DNA from: Neisseria mucosa
GTDB taxonomy: Bacteria > Pseudomonadota > Gammaproteobacteria > Burkholderiales > Neisseriaceae
Length of the DNA stretch: 64,000 nt
Direction of reading: 5' to 3'
NCBI RefSeq assembly: GCF_013267835.1
Contig: NZ_CP053939.1
Location: 1,488,001 to 1,552,000 of the forward strand
The notes below the pieces were generated by a model that was given only the letters and a program-made list of their open reading frames with translations, was not told the DNA's origin and ran no database searches. Of the stretch, positions 8,731 to 16,164 are shown piece by piece. A program made the position numbers and the translations under genes. Position 1 is the stretch's first letter. Each line of letters opens with the position of its first letter.

Positions 8731-9691
8731 CATACTGATTCTGTCGGCAGGCCGCCGCGTCGAATTGGTGCAGGACTTCCAAACCGAAGCCGCACGTTTT
8801 TCAGACGGCATCGGCGTATTTGCCACCGACCTCAATCCCCACATGTCTTCAGCCTGTCATGTCGCCGACCGCGCTTTCAGCGTACCGCGCATCGACGCAG
8901 CCGAATACATCGACAGCATTTTCGAACTGGCCAAACAACACAACATCGGCCTGATTGTGCCGACCATCGATACCGAACTGCTCAAGCTGGCCGAAGCACG
9001 CGACCGTTTTGAAGCCGAAGGAATACACATCGTCATTTCCGACGCCAAACTGATTACCCTGTGCCGCGACAAGCGCCTGACCGCAGGCCTGTTTGCACAA
9101 TACGGCATCCGTTCGCCTGAAATTTACGAACGGGACCGCCTGGCCTTCCCGTGTTTTGCCAAGCCTTATGACGGCAGCCGCGCCATCGGTGCGAAAAAAA
9201 TCAACACACCGGCCGATCTGACTGCCGACATTGCCGAAGATCCGAAAATGATGTTCGCCCAATACATCGATATTGAAAATACTTTTTCCGAGTTTACCGT
9301 CGATATGTATTACGACCGTCAAGGCCGTCTGAAATGCGCCATTCCTCGCGAACGCTTGGAAGTGCGCACCGGCGAAGTCAGCAAAGGCGCGACCCGGCGC
9401 AATGCCCTGTACGAAGAGTTGGTTGAAAAAATGGCCGTATTGGAAGGCGCACGCGGTTGCATTACCGCGCAATTCTTCGTCAGCAAAACCGACAATACGA
9501 CCTACGGCGTGGAAATCAATCCGCGTTTCGGCGGCGGTTTCCCACTGACCTACGCCGCAGGCGGCAACTATCCGGGCTGGCTGATTCAAGAATACATCGG
9601 CGGCCAAGACATTCCCTTCTCCGACGACTGGGAAAACAATTTAATCATGCTTCGTTATGATGCTAAGGTTTTGGTAAGAGAACATGATTAA
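8717..9691 (+). CDS. ATP-grasp ligase of amino-sugar tailoring (PglB2 C-terminal-like)
   Basis: A 324-aa ATP-grasp protein of the carbamoyl-phosphate-synthase-like subgroup, which forms amide bonds through an acyl phosphate. Key segments are an N-terminal pre-ATP-grasp fold (ILILSAGRRVELVQDF), the lysine strand FPCFAKPYDGSRAIGAKK, and the metal site near the C terminus (YGVEINPRFGGGFPLTYAAGG). Such a domain forms the C-terminal half of meningococcal PglB2, where it is linked to the glyceramido group of GATDH; a similar glyceryl or other acyl ligase role is inferred here. The ATG lies in an A8 tract, 14 bases inside the previous gene and in the +1 frame relative to it. The stop overlaps the HAD gene by eight bases. 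Confidence 0.8.
   Translation: MKKNNILILSAGRRVELVQDFQTEAARFSDGIGVFATDLNPHMSSACHVADRAFSVPRIDAAEYIDSIFELAKQHNIGLIVPTIDTELLKLAEARDRFEAEGIHIVISDAKLITLCRDKRLTAGLFAQYGIRSPEIYERDRLAFPCFAKPYDGSRAIGAKKINTPADLTADIAEDPKMMFAQYIDIENTFSEFTVDMYYDRQGRLKCAIPRERLEVRTGEVSKGATRRNALYEELVEKMAVLEGARGCITAQFFVSKTDNTTYGVEINPRFGGGFPLTYAAGGNYPGWLIQEYIGGQDIPFSDDWENNLIMLRYDAKVLVREHD
8720..8727 (+). repeat. A8 homopolymer at the phosphoglycosyl transferase / ATP-grasp junction
   Basis: Eight A residues span the end of one frame (GAA AAA AAA TAA) and the start of the next (ATG AAA AAA AAT). Loss of one A would read ...D-E-K-N-N-I-L-I-L and fuse both proteins in frame. Confidence 0.85.
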
Positions 9692-10376
9692 GCCGGAAGA
9701 ATCCGTCATCGTTTTTGACCTTGACGATACGCTTTACTCCGAACATGACTACAAATGCTCCGGAATACGGGCAGTTGTAGAGATGATTACGTCGCTTTAT
9801 CCGCAATACAATGCCGGCGTACTATATGAAATTGCCGACAATAAAAGTAAAGACTGGCTCGACAATTTGTGTCATCATTGCAAATTAAACGAATCAGAGA
9901 AACAATCACTCTTGTGGCAATATCGACTGCATCGGCCTGCCATCCGACCCTATGTCGAACCGTCTTTTTTACGGAAGCTGATGCGCCCTTTTGCCGCACG
10001 CGCCCTGATTACAGACGGCCGCAGCCTGACACAGCGGTTGAAAATACAGGCCTTGGGCCTGACCGATTTGTTTGACGACATTTTGATTTCGGAAGCCACA
10101 CAATCGGAAAAGCCCGACGACAAGCGTTTCGTTTTCCTGCAAAACAAATATCCGGCCGCAAAACGTTTTATTTACATCGGCGACAACATCAAAAAAGATT
10201 TTGTCGCACCCAACAAACTGGGTTGGCTCTCCATAGGCATCATGCCTAAGCCGCACAATATTCATCAAGCCGAGCCCGAGCAATACGGCCGCGAATACCA
10301 GCCCACCCTTTGGATAAACACCCTGGAAGAATTGACTACACTGACAACTTCCGCCACCGAAAAAGCAAATGCATAA
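9684..10376 (+). CDS. HAD-superfamily hydrolase of the polysaccharide locus
   Basis: A 230-aa HAD-fold protein. All four motifs are present: motif I FDLDDTLY (nucleophile and acid/base Asp, about residues 11-18), motif II LITDGRS, motif III Lys in SEKPDDKRF, and motif IV YIGDNIKKDF. It is therefore probably an active phosphatase acting on a small phosphorylated substrate. It sits between an ATP-grasp ligase and an N-formyltransferase with overlaps of eight bases on the upstream side, so a role in preparing the acyl donor (for example dephosphorylating a phosphoglycerate) or a sugar phosphate is inferred. It is slightly less GC-rich than its neighbours near its 5' end. It lacks the extra domain of FkbH-type proteins. 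Confidence 0.8.
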   Translation: MIKPEESVIVFDLDDTLYSEHDYKCSGIRAVVEMITSLYPQYNAGVLYEIADNKSKDWLDNLCHHCKLNESEKQSLLWQYRLHRPAIRPYVEPSFLRKLMRPFAARALITDGRSLTQRLKIQALGLTDLFDDILISEATQSEKPDDKRFVFLQNKYPAAKRFIYIGDNIKKDFVAPNKLGWLSIGIMPKPHNIHQAEPEQYGREYQPTLWINTLEELTTLTTSATEKANA

Positions 10377-10389
10377 GGGACATTTCTCC

Positions 10390-11169
10390 ATGAAAATCTT
10401 ATTTATGGGTCGTAAACAGGTTTCCGCCAACCTGCTTCGTTTTTTGACCAAACAAGACCATATCGAAATCGTCGGCGTTTTGACCGACAGCCATCTGCAA
10501 GGCTCGCCGACCGCGGCTGCCGCGCAGGAATTGGGTCTGCCCCTGTACACCTTCGATACGGCTTTGGAAGCAATGCGTGAAGGCCGTCTGAAATACGATT
10601 TGGGCTTGTCCGTCCTTTACTGGCGCAAGCTGCGTGATGAATTCCTGAGCATTCCGACTTTGGGCACGATCAACTTCCACCCTGCGCTGTTGCCCGAATA
10701 CAAAGGCACAGGCGGCTACAACCTGGCCATCATGGACGAACTGGACCAATGGGGCAACACCGCCCACTACGTTGATGCCTCCATCGACACTGGCGAAATC
10801 ATCGAAGTGGACCGCTTCCCCATCGACGCCGAAACAGAAACCGCCCAATCGCTCGAACGCAAAACCATGCAGGCGCTGGAGCCGTTCGCACAACGCATCA
10901 TCGCCCGCGCCATCGAGTCGAAAACCAAATTGCCGACCACGCCCAACATCGGCGGCCGCTACGTCAGCCGCGACGAAATGGAAGCCATGAAGCAAATCCT
11001 CGACGGCGACAATATCGAGAAGAAAATCCGCGCCTTCTGGTTCCCCCCTTACGACGGCGCATACGTCGAAATCAACGGTCAGAAATACACCCTGATCAAC
11101 CGCCAACTGCTGGAAGAAATCGCCCCCAAAGGCTCAACCAGTCTTTTTGCAGGAAAAACAAATGCTTAA
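10390..11169 (+). CDS. Sugar N-formyltransferase
   Basis: A 259-aa formyltransferase related to the catalytic domain of methionyl-tRNA formyltransferase, predicted to transfer the formyl group of N10-formyl-THF to a 4-amino sugar nucleotide. The catalytic Asn-His-Asp set is readable in INFHPALLPEYKGTGG (Asn, His) and VDASIDTGEII (Asp). It lacks the usual C-terminal domain of true Fmt. The chosen ATG at 10390 has AAGGGA nine bases upstream; an in-frame ATG at 10369 lies inside the HAD gene and is less likely. A DUS encodes REGRLKYD near residue 65. It ends inside the next start (eight-base overlap). Together with the aminotransferase it points to an N-formylated dideoxyaminosugar. Confidence 0.8.
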   Translation: MKILFMGRKQVSANLLRFLTKQDHIEIVGVLTDSHLQGSPTAAAAQELGLPLYTFDTALEAMREGRLKYDLGLSVLYWRKLRDEFLSIPTLGTINFHPALLPEYKGTGGYNLAIMDELDQWGNTAHYVDASIDTGEIIEVDRFPIDAETETAQSLERKTMQALEPFAQRIIARAIESKTKLPTTPNIGGRYVSRDEMEAMKQILDGDNIEKKIRAFWFPPYDGAYVEINGQKYTLINRQLLEEIAPKGSTSLFAGKTNA

Positions 11170-12337
11170 TACATCACTCTCCCCATGGCCAAGCTTTACT
11201 CAAGAAGAAGCCGATGCCGTTTCCAAAGTCCTGCTGTCCAACAAAGTCAACTACTGGACAGGTACGGAATGTCGCGAATTTGAAAAAGAATTTGCTGCCT
11301 TTGTCGGCACGCAATATGCCGTCGCCCTTTCCAACGGTACGTTGGCTTTGGACGTAGCCCTCAAAGCAATGGGTATCGGCCAAGGCGATGATGTGATTGT
11401 CACTTCGCGCACCTTCTTGGCTTCCGCATCCTGCATCGTGACCGCCGGCGCCAATCCGGTTTTCGCCGATGTCGATTTAAACAGCCAAAACATCAGCGCC
11501 GAAACCATCAAAGCCGCTTTGACGCCAAACACAAAAGCCATCATCGTGGTTCACCTGGCCGGTATGCCTGCCGAAATGGACGACATCATGGCTTTGGCCA
11601 AAGAACATAACTTGTGGGTTATCGAAGACTGCGCCCAAGCGCACGGCGCGAAATACAAAGGCAAATCCGTCGGCTCTATCGGCCATGTCGGCGCATGGTC
11701 GTTCTGCCAAGACAAAATCATGACCACCGGCGGCGAAGGCGGCATGGTGACCACCAACGACAAAGAGCTGTGGAGCAAAATGTGGTCGTACAAAGACCAC
11801 GGCAAAAGCTATGACGCCGTGTACCACCGCGAACACGCACCCGGTTTCCGCTGGCTGCACGAAAGCTTCGGTACCAACTGGCGCATGTTGGAAATGCAGG
11901 CGGTCATCGGCCGCATCCAGCTCAAACGCATGCCCGAATGGACGGCGCGCCGCCAAGAAAACGCCGCCAAACTGGCTGAAAGCTTGGGCAAATTCGCCAG
12001 CATCCGTTTGGTTGAAGTAGCCGACTACATCGAACACGCGCAATACAAGTTCTACGTTTTCGTCAAACCCGAACACCTGAAAGACGGCTGGACGCGTGAC
12101 CGCATCGTCAGCGAACTGAACGCGCGCAAAGTCCCCTGCTATCAAGGCAGCTGCTCCGAAGTGTATTTGGAAAAAGCCTTCGACAACACGCCTTGGCGTC
12201 CGAAAGAGCGGCTGAAAAACGCTGTCCAACTGGGCGACACCAGCCTGATGTTCTTGGTGCACCCGACCCTGACCGATGAAGAAATTGCGTTCTGCAAAGA
12301 AAACATAGAAGCCGTATTGACTGAAGCCACGGCATAA
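11162..12337 (+). CDS. pglC: DegT/DnrJ/EryC1 aminotransferase of 4-amino-sugar synthesis (PglC-like)
   Basis: A 391-aa PLP-dependent sugar aminotransferase that would convert UDP-4-keto-6-deoxy-HexNAc to the 4-amino sugar. The PLP-lysine segment is readable as WSFCQDKIMTTGGEGGMV, and the upstream Asp/Gln pair appears in VIEDCAQAHGAKYKGK. Length and motifs match the neisserial PglC of the protein-glycosylation pathway. The ATG at 11162 is preferred because AGGA lies just upstream; a TTG at 11147 in the same frame is less likely. The stop is followed at once by an inverted DUS pair (12341-12376), so transcription may be attenuated before the dehydratase gene. Confidence 0.85.
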   Translation: MLNTSLSPWPSFTQEEADAVSKVLLSNKVNYWTGTECREFEKEFAAFVGTQYAVALSNGTLALDVALKAMGIGQGDDVIVTSRTFLASASCIVTAGANPVFADVDLNSQNISAETIKAALTPNTKAIIVVHLAGMPAEMDDIMALAKEHNLWVIEDCAQAHGAKYKGKSVGSIGHVGAWSFCQDKIMTTGGEGGMVTTNDKELWSKMWSYKDHGKSYDAVYHREHAPGFRWLHESFGTNWRMLEMQAVIGRIQLKRMPEWTARRQENAAKLAESLGKFASIRLVEVADYIEHAQYKFYVFVKPEHLKDGWTRDRIVSELNARKVPCYQGSCSEVYLEKAFDNTPWRPKERLKNAVQLGDTSLMFLVHPTLTDEEIAFCKENIEAVLTEATA

Positions 12338-12340
12338 TCA

Positions 12341-12376
12341 TTTTCAGACGGCCTGCAACTTCAGGCCGTCTGAAAA
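12341..12376. terminator. Inverted DUS pair after the aminotransferase gene
   Basis: TTTTCAGACGGCCTG (12341-12355) pairs with CAGGCCGTCTGAAAA (12362-12376), 15 bp with a six-base loop. It lies inside the presumed operon and could act as a partial terminator. Confidence 0.7.
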
Positions 12377-12446
12377 AAACAAAACAGCCTGCTTCAAACA
12401 ATCCGTACCAAGCCACATTACAACACTCAGACACGTAAAAAATAAA

Positions 12447-14348
12447 ATGAACTTGGAAACCCTGCTGGCTCTGCCGCGCAATCTAAAAAAAACCTTCTTC
12501 GTCATTCACGATATCTTGATGATCTTCGTGGCATTTTGGTTTGCCCAAAGCCTTAAAGTGCAATACTCCGACGAATGGTTGAGTATCGCCAACTGGCTGG
12601 CTTTCGGCAGCACCGCGTTGCTGACCATCATCCTTTTCATCCGTATCGGCCTCTACCGTGCCGTTACGCGCTTCGTCAGCGTCCGCGTCCTGACCGCCGC
12701 CGCATTCGGCAGCATTATTTCAGCAGTCTTGTTCTGCCTGACCACCCTGGTTTTTGAGCAAAAACTGCACCTTGCCCTGCCCATCGTCTATTTCTTGGTC
12801 TTGGTGGTCGGCGTAACCAGCTCGCGCATGATCCTGCGCGCGATTCTGACCGACCACCACCGCAAGCAGATGACCCCCGTCATCATCTACGGCGCAGGCC
12901 AATCCGGCCGCCAATTGTTGGAAGCCATCAAACAGGTTAACGAATATTCGGCCATCGCCTTTGTCGATGACAACCCGAAAATCCAACGCACCGTCATCTA
13001 TGACCTTGCCGTCTACAACCCCAACGAAATCCCGATGCTGATCAGCCGCTACGGCGTCCGCAAAATTCTGCTGGCGATTCCAAGTTCTACGCCTGAAGAA
13101 CGCAAAGACATCATCCGCCGCCTCGAAGCCTACAAATGCGAAGTCCTGACCATTCCGGGCATGAAGGACTTGGTGGACGGCAAAATCAGCGTCAGCTCAT
13201 TGAAAAAAATCTCCGTGGTCGATTTGCTCGGCCGCGCCCCTGTGGCACCGCGCCCTGAATTGATGAGCGCCGACATCAGCGACAAAGTCGTGATGGTAAC
13301 CGGCGCAGGCGGCTCTATCGGCTCCGAACTTTGCCGTCAAATTCTCAACTGCCGTCCGACCAAACTGCTGTTGTTTGAATTGTCCGAATTCGCCCTGTAC
13401 AGCATAGACAAAGAATTGCGCGAAACCCAAGCCGCGCAAGGCAGCCAAGTCGAAGTCGTACCGCTTCTGGGTTCGGTTCAAAACAAAGAACGCCTCAGCA
13501 GCGTCATGAAGGCCTACCAAGTCGATACCGTCTATCATGCCGCAGCCTACAAACACGTCCCTATGGTCGAATTCAACACCATCGAAGGCATTCAAAACAA
13601 CGTGTTCGGCACACTCTGCTGCGCGCAGGCTGCCGTAGATGCGGGCGTTTCCACCTTTGTTTTGATTTCCACCGACAAAGCTGTCCGTCCGACCAATACC
13701 ATGGGTGCCAGCAAACGCATGGCCGAACTCTGCCTGCAAGCGCTTGCCGCCGAGCCGGAACAAAAAACACGCTTCTGCATGGTGCGTTTCGGCAATGTAT
13801 TGGGTTCGTCCGGCTCCGTTGTCCCGGTATTTGAAAAACAAATTGCCGAAGGCGGTCCGATTACCCTGACCCACCAAGACATTACCCGCTACTTCATGAC
13901 CATTCCCGAAGCGGCGCAACTGGTTATCCAAGCCGGCGCAATGGGTAAAGGCGGCGACGTCTTCGTCCTCGACATGGGCGAATCCGTCAAAATCATCGAC
14001 CTTGCCCGTCAAATGATTGTCCTCAGCGGCCTCAAAGTCAAAGACGAGCAACACCCGCACGGCGACATCGAAATCAAGATTACCGGCCTGCGCCCGGGCG
14101 AGAAACTTTATGAAGAACTGCTCATCGGCGACGAGGTGCAAAAAACCACTCATCCCCGGATTATGACCGCCAGTGAAGTAATGCTTCCATGGACGCAATT
14201 ATCTGACATACTGTCGGAACTCCAAACCGCTTGTCTCCAAAGCGACCAAAACAGCCTGCGCCAGCTTCTGTTGCGCGCACCGACAGGCTTCGTACCTAAA
14301 GACGGTATCTGCGACTTGGTTTGGCAACAAAACAACAAGGCCGTCTGA
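12447..14348 (+). CDS. pglD: UDP-HexNAc 4,6-dehydratase, membrane-anchored (PglD/CapD type)
   Basis: A 633-aa enzyme that makes UDP-4-keto-6-deoxy-HexNAc, the substrate of the PglC-like aminotransferase. It has four hydrophobic segments in about the first 130 residues, then a CoA-binding-like domain starting VIIYGAGQSGRQL, then the SDR dehydratase domain with the NAD motif VTGAGGSIGSELCRQI. The catalytic region reads DKAVRPTNTMGASKRMAE, in which Met replaces the Tyr of the usual YxxxK, as in WbpM-type dehydratases. The start (MNLETLLALPRNLKKTFFVI) resembles meningococcal PglD. The stop codon TGA is provided by a DUS (AAGGCCGTCTGA), so the last residues KAV are uptake-sequence encoded. It is expected in the inner membrane with a cytosolic active site. 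Confidence 0.88.
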   Translation: MNLETLLALPRNLKKTFFVIHDILMIFVAFWFAQSLKVQYSDEWLSIANWLAFGSTALLTIILFIRIGLYRAVTRFVSVRVLTAAAFGSIISAVLFCLTTLVFEQKLHLALPIVYFLVLVVGVTSSRMILRAILTDHHRKQMTPVIIYGAGQSGRQLLEAIKQVNEYSAIAFVDDNPKIQRTVIYDLAVYNPNEIPMLISRYGVRKILLAIPSSTPEERKDIIRRLEAYKCEVLTIPGMKDLVDGKISVSSLKKISVVDLLGRAPVAPRPELMSADISDKVVMVTGAGGSIGSELCRQILNCRPTKLLLFELSEFALYSIDKELRETQAAQGSQVEVVPLLGSVQNKERLSSVMKAYQVDTVYHAAAYKHVPMVEFNTIEGIQNNVFGTLCCAQAAVDAGVSTFVLISTDKAVRPTNTMGASKRMAELCLQALAAEPEQKTRFCMVRFGNVLGSSGSVVPVFEKQIAEGGPITLTHQDITRYFMTIPEAAQLVIQAGAMGKGGDVFVLDMGESVKIIDLARQMIVLSGLKVKDEQHPHGDIEIKITGLRPGEKLYEELLIGDEVQKTTHPRIMTASEVMLPWTQLSDILSELQTACLQSDQNSLRQLLLRAPTGFVPKDGICDLVWQQNNKAV

Positions 14349-14363
14349 ACATTTTCAGACGGC
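14338..14363. terminator. Inverted DUS pair overlapping the dehydratase stop codon
   Basis: AGGCCGTCTGAA (14338-14349) contains the TGA stop and is faced by TTCAGACGGCC (14353-14363) across a short loop. It lies between the sugar-synthesis genes and the export genes, without a strong T-run. Confidence 0.6.
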
Positions 14364-14391
14364 CCGGACACCATACTGCAAGGACTACTAC

Positions 14392-15519
14392 ATGAAAAAA
14401 ACGCTCTCCCTGCTTACTCTATTTGCACTGGCTGCCTGTAACAGCACGACAGTCATTCCCGGTTCGACCATCAAAACCCGAACCAAAACCATTGTTTACA
14501 CCGACAACGACACCGCCGCCAATACCAACCTCGACAGCCGCGTTGCCGTTTACCCCATCACGCCCAACCTGATTGAAAAAATGCGTACGCCGCCCGTACT
14601 TTCCCAAGCCAACCAAGGCTTGGAACAAAGCAAAAGCGCTTACCGCTACCGCATCGGCAGCGGCGACGTCCTCAACATCATGGTTTGGGCGCACTCCGAC
14701 CTCAATTCCCCCATCCAACAAAGCAACCCGCAAACCAACCAAGTCAGCCGCGGCGCCTGGGTGGATGAGGGCGGTTACATCACTTACCCGTTGGCAGGCA
14801 AAATTCAAGCCAAAGGCAAAACTTTGGACGAATTGCAAAACATCTTGACCAACCTTTTAAGACGCTACATCAAAAACCCTCAAGTCGCCATCAACGTTAC
14901 CGAGTTCCGCTCGCAACGCGTTTCCGTTTCCGGTGCCATCAACCAAGCCGGCCAATTGCCGATTACCAATATCCCGATGACCATTTTGGATGCTATCAAC
15001 CAAGCCGGCGGCGTTACCCAAAGCGCCGACACCCAGCACATCAAATGGACGCACAACGGCGTTGACCGCACCATTTCCCTGCAAAATATGCTGCAATACG
15101 GCGATATGTCGCAAAACCACCTCCTCAGCCATGGCGACATCGTTTACGTTCCTAACAGCAGCAACAACAAAATCTACATCATGGGCGAAGTCGGCAAACA
15201 AGCGACCCTGCCGATCGGCAACCACGGCCTCAACCTGACCCAAGCGCTCGGCGAAGTGGGGGGCATGAACCAAGCCTATGCGGATGCAACCGGCGTATTC
15301 GTGATCCGCCGCGTACCTGAAGATGCGGCCAAACCTATCCACATCTACCAGCTCAACCTGAAAGATGCGACCTCTTACGCAATGGGCAGCGAATTCAAAC
15401 TGCGTTCCGAAGACACCGTTTACGTTACCTCCGCCCCGGTTACCCGTTGGAACCGCGTAATGTCACAAATTACCAACTCCATCAGCAACGTCAACACCCT
15501 CGACAATACGTTTAAATAA
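14392..15519 (+). CDS. wza: Outer-membrane polysaccharide export lipoprotein Wza
   Basis: A 375-aa lipoprotein of the Poly_export/SLBB family that forms the octameric outer-membrane channel of Wzy-dependent capsules. The signal peptide ends in the lipobox LAAC with the modified Cys at residue 16. The Poly_export domain begins at YRIGSGDVLNIMVWAHSDL, followed by SLBB repeats (VSVSGAINQAGQLP and IYIMGEVGKQATLP). The C-terminal helix region (TSAPVTRWNRVMSQI) fits the amphipathic membrane-spanning helix of Wza. Neisserial ABC-type capsules use CtrA for this step; here the neighbours wzb and wzc indicate the tyrosine-kinase-controlled pathway. A hairpin (15529-15557) follows the stop. Confidence 0.9.
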   Translation: MKKTLSLLTLFALAACNSTTVIPGSTIKTRTKTIVYTDNDTAANTNLDSRVAVYPITPNLIEKMRTPPVLSQANQGLEQSKSAYRYRIGSGDVLNIMVWAHSDLNSPIQQSNPQTNQVSRGAWVDEGGYITYPLAGKIQAKGKTLDELQNILTNLLRRYIKNPQVAINVTEFRSQRVSVSGAINQAGQLPITNIPMTILDAINQAGGVTQSADTQHIKWTHNGVDRTISLQNMLQYGDMSQNHLLSHGDIVYVPNSSNNKIYIMGEVGKQATLPIGNHGLNLTQALGEVGGMNQAYADATGVFVIRRVPEDAAKPIHIYQLNLKDATSYAMGSEFKLRSEDTVYVTSAPVTRWNRVMSQITNSISNVNTLDNTFK

Positions 15520-15528
15520 GCAGTGGCT

Positions 15529-15557
15529 CCTGCTGTCAGACCTTGTTTGACAGCAGG
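15529..15557 (+). other. Hairpin after wza
   Basis: CCTGCTGTCA (15529-15538) is perfectly complementary to TGACAGCAGG (15548-15557), with a nine-base loop. No T-run follows, so it is more likely an mRNA processing or attenuation structure than a full terminator. Confidence 0.5.
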
Positions 15558-15688
15558 ATACAAAATCACGCACAATCCGACCAAATTACATAAACGGCAT
15601 ATAAAAGCCGTACACACCGCACAAACGGAAAAGCAGTACCTTATAGTCTGACTCACGCTTTTTTCAGACCATAAACCGAAACAATATC

Positions 15689-16138
15689 ATGTACCACAAC
15701 ATACTCATTGTCTGCCTAGGCAACATCTGCCGCTCCCCCACCGCAGAGCGGATTATGCAGAAAAAACTACCCGGCTATCAAATCAGCAGCGCCGGCATAA
15801 AAGCACTGGCAGGTAAGGATGCCGATTTCCAAGCCATTAAAACCGCACTCAAACACGGCGTTATCGTTGCAGGCCATACGGCACGCCAACTGACCGCCCA
15901 AATGTGCGAACAGGCCGATTTGATTCTCGTCATGGAGCCCAGTCAAATCGACATGGTGGCCGACATCCATCCGCCGGCACGCAGCAAAACCATGCTGTTT
16001 GCCCAATGGTTGCCGAAGAAAACCGTACCTGACCCATACAAACAAAGCAGTGAAATGTTTGAAGCCGTTTTCGAACAACTCAATGCTGCCGCAGACACTT
16101 GGAAAACCAAACTAAACGGAAAAACTCAACCGGTATAA
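15689..16138 (+). CDS. wzb: Low-molecular-weight protein tyrosine phosphatase Wzb
   Basis: A 149-aa cytosolic phosphatase expected to dephosphorylate the tyrosine cluster of Wzc and so permit cycles of polymer export. The P-loop CLGNICRSPTAER (C-x5-R, Cys at residue 10) is at the N terminus, and the general-acid loop appears as VPDPYKQSSEMFEAVF near the C terminus. Length matches the family. It is placed between wza and wzc, 26 bases ahead of wzc, in the order known from group 1 capsule and colanic acid loci. Confidence 0.93.
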   Translation: MYHNILIVCLGNICRSPTAERIMQKKLPGYQISSAGIKALAGKDADFQAIKTALKHGVIVAGHTARQLTAQMCEQADLILVMEPSQIDMVADIHPPARSKTMLFAQWLPKKTVPDPYKQSSEMFEAVFEQLNAAADTWKTKLNGKTQPV

Positions 16139-16164
16139 AACCGGCATGAACAAGAAAGCAAGCA

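Noticed and set aside
15845..15855. Reverse Haemophilus uptake core in wzb
   Set aside because: ACCGCACTC is one base off and the region has ordinary neisserial composition.
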